Assembly: GCA_019136395.1 (NCBI GenBank)
Contig: JAGVUH010000643.1
Coordinates: 1 to 6,113, forward strand
Reading direction: 5' to 3'
DNA from: Gammaproteobacteria bacterium
GTDB taxonomy: Bacteria; Pseudomonadota; Gammaproteobacteria; Chromatiales; Chromatiaceae
DNA: 6,113 bases
The notes below the pieces were generated by a model. That model was not told the DNA's origin. It saw nothing but the letters and a program-made list of their open reading frames with translations, and ran no database searches. The translations under genes were made by a program, and so were the position numbers. This document shows positions 5,915 to 6,113 of the stretch, in pieces (position 1 is the first letter of the stretch; each line of letters starts with the position of its first letter).

Positions 5915-6031
5915 AAGGCGTTTGCGTCTGGTTGGGGGTGGACTCGTGAGAGGAATCCGCGTCTGGTTGGGGATTTCTCCATGAAAGGCATCCTTGTCAG
6001 GTTGGGGGTGACCTCATGAAAGGCATCTGCG
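5892..6031 (+). repeat. Four-unit 35-bp tandem repeat spanning the cdsA-dxr junction
   Basis: Exact 35-bp units start at 5892, 5927, 5962 and 5997. Each opens with TCTGGTTGGGG (TCAGGTTGGGG in the fourth), passes a G-rich run, a GTGA or ATGA, and ends near AAAGGCATCTGCG. No indels separate the units; they differ only by substitutions. Unit 1 overlaps the last seven codons of cdsA and its stop; unit 4 contains the dxr ATG and first codons. After 6032 the similarity continues weakly into dxr (TCCTTGGGG). The run GGGGGTGA (5899-5906 and 6004-6011) matches the anti-Shine-Dalgarno target GGAGGTGA at seven of eight bases and sits 4 nt before the start codon. Confidence 0.9.
5911..6019 (+). other. 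Chain of three overlapping 12-codon mini-ORFs linking cdsA to dxr
   Basis: Because the repeat is 35 bp (one short of 36), each unit shifts frame by one and makes a stop-start overlap. Mini-ORF 1, 5911-5949, GTG start, VKGVCVWLGVDS. Mini-ORF 2, 5946-5984, GTG start, [12 protein letters not shown]. Mini-ORF 3, 5981-6019, ATG start, [12 protein letters not shown]. The cdsA stop overlaps the start of mini-ORF 1 (GTGA), each mini-ORF stop overlaps the next start, and the last stop (6017-6019) overlaps the dxr ATG (6016-6018). Units 1 and 4 keep a GGGGGTGA ribosome-binding-like run; unit 2 has GGGGGTGG and unit 3 only GGGG. Ribosomes could pass from cdsA to dxr by repeated termination and reinitiation. 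The overlaps are seen directly; translation is an inference, and the peptides may be functionless. Confidence 0.5.
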
Positions 6032-6113
6032 TCCTTGGGGCCACCGGCTCCATCGGTATCAGCACCCTGGACGTGGTGGGGCGTCATCCGGATCGTTACC
6101 GGGTCGTCGCCCT
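6016..6113 (+). CDS. dxr: 1-deoxy-D-xylulose 5-phosphate reductoisomerase, N-terminal part (cut by window end)
   Basis: Second enzyme of the MEP isoprenoid pathway; it turns DXP into MEP using NADPH and a divalent metal. Only 32 codons are present, starting [20 protein letters not shown] and continuing [12 protein letters not shown], which aligns with the E. coli N-terminus ([20 protein letters not shown]). GATGSIG (residues 8-14) is the NADPH-binding Rossmann glycine motif. The ATG at 6016 is fixed by this alignment and by GGGGGTGA at 6004-6011. The start overlaps the stop of the preceding mini-ORF (ATGA), indicating translational coupling. Its product feeds the isoprenoid supply used by UppS, whose gene lies just upstream in damaged form. 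The metal- and substrate-binding parts lie outside the window. Confidence 0.95.
   Translation, partial: MKGICVLGATGSIGISTLDVVGRHPDRYRVVA

Noticed and set aside
5892..6031. CRISPR array or insertion-sequence ends as the explanation of the 35-bp repeat
   Set aside because: The units abut with no unique spacers, no inverted termini or target duplication are visible, and the unit overlaps coding sequence of both neighbours.

Overview
The window is a GC-rich stretch of a gammaproteobacterial chromosome. It carries the conserved translation and envelope block map < > rpsB-tsf-pyrH-frr-uppS-cdsA-dxr. Gene content, the divergent map gene and protein sequences close to Escherichia coli point to Gammaproteobacteria. 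The order frr-uppS-cdsA-dxr (dxr last, unlike E. coli) is the one found in Pseudomonas and many other gammaproteobacteria. The GC bias and GC-rich intergenic repeats would suit a purple-sulfur-bacterium-like (Chromatiales) host, but that is only an inference.

Layout. At 1-428 (minus strand) is the N-terminal part of methionine aminopeptidase (map), cut by the window edge. At 429-754 is a divergent control region with an extended -10 promoter and a leader of about 220 nt for rpsB. rpsB (755-1501) and tsf (1658-2545) follow, separated by 156 nt packed with perfect GC-rich hairpins. A 389-nt gap (2546-2934) holds no convincing gene; it has a REP-like palindrome, another hairpin and a probable pyrH promoter. 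pyrH (2935-3657, GTG start) and frr (3670-4227) are tightly coupled. A 113-nt spacer with a five-unit 16-bp tandem repeat leads to uppS (4341-5070), which is broken: about 89 bp encoding essential active-site residues are missing and the two halves are in different frames. cdsA (5081-5914) is intact. It is joined to dxr (from 6016, cut by the window end) by a 35-bp tandem repeat.

How the genes work together. rpsB, tsf, frr and map act in translation (ribosomal protein, EF-Tu recycling, ribosome recycling, N-terminal Met removal). pyrH makes UDP for RNA and for UDP-sugars of the cell wall. dxr starts the MEP isoprenoid pathway that feeds uppS, which makes the C55 lipid carrier for peptidoglycan. 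cdsA makes CDP-diacylglycerol for phospholipids.

The most unusual points are at the 3' end. The 35-bp repeat between cdsA and dxr creates three consecutive 12-codon reading frames, each ending in a stop that overlaps the next start (GTGA, GTGA, ATGA, ATGA). The last stop overlaps the dxr start, so the cdsA stop is linked to dxr by an unbroken chain of stop-start overlaps. The uppS lesion is the second point: an essential gene with an internal deletion in its canonical operon implies a second copy elsewhere, a recent mutation, or an assembly error. No tRNA, rRNA, CRISPR array or insertion sequence is visible, and no clear intrinsic terminator with a U-tract was found.
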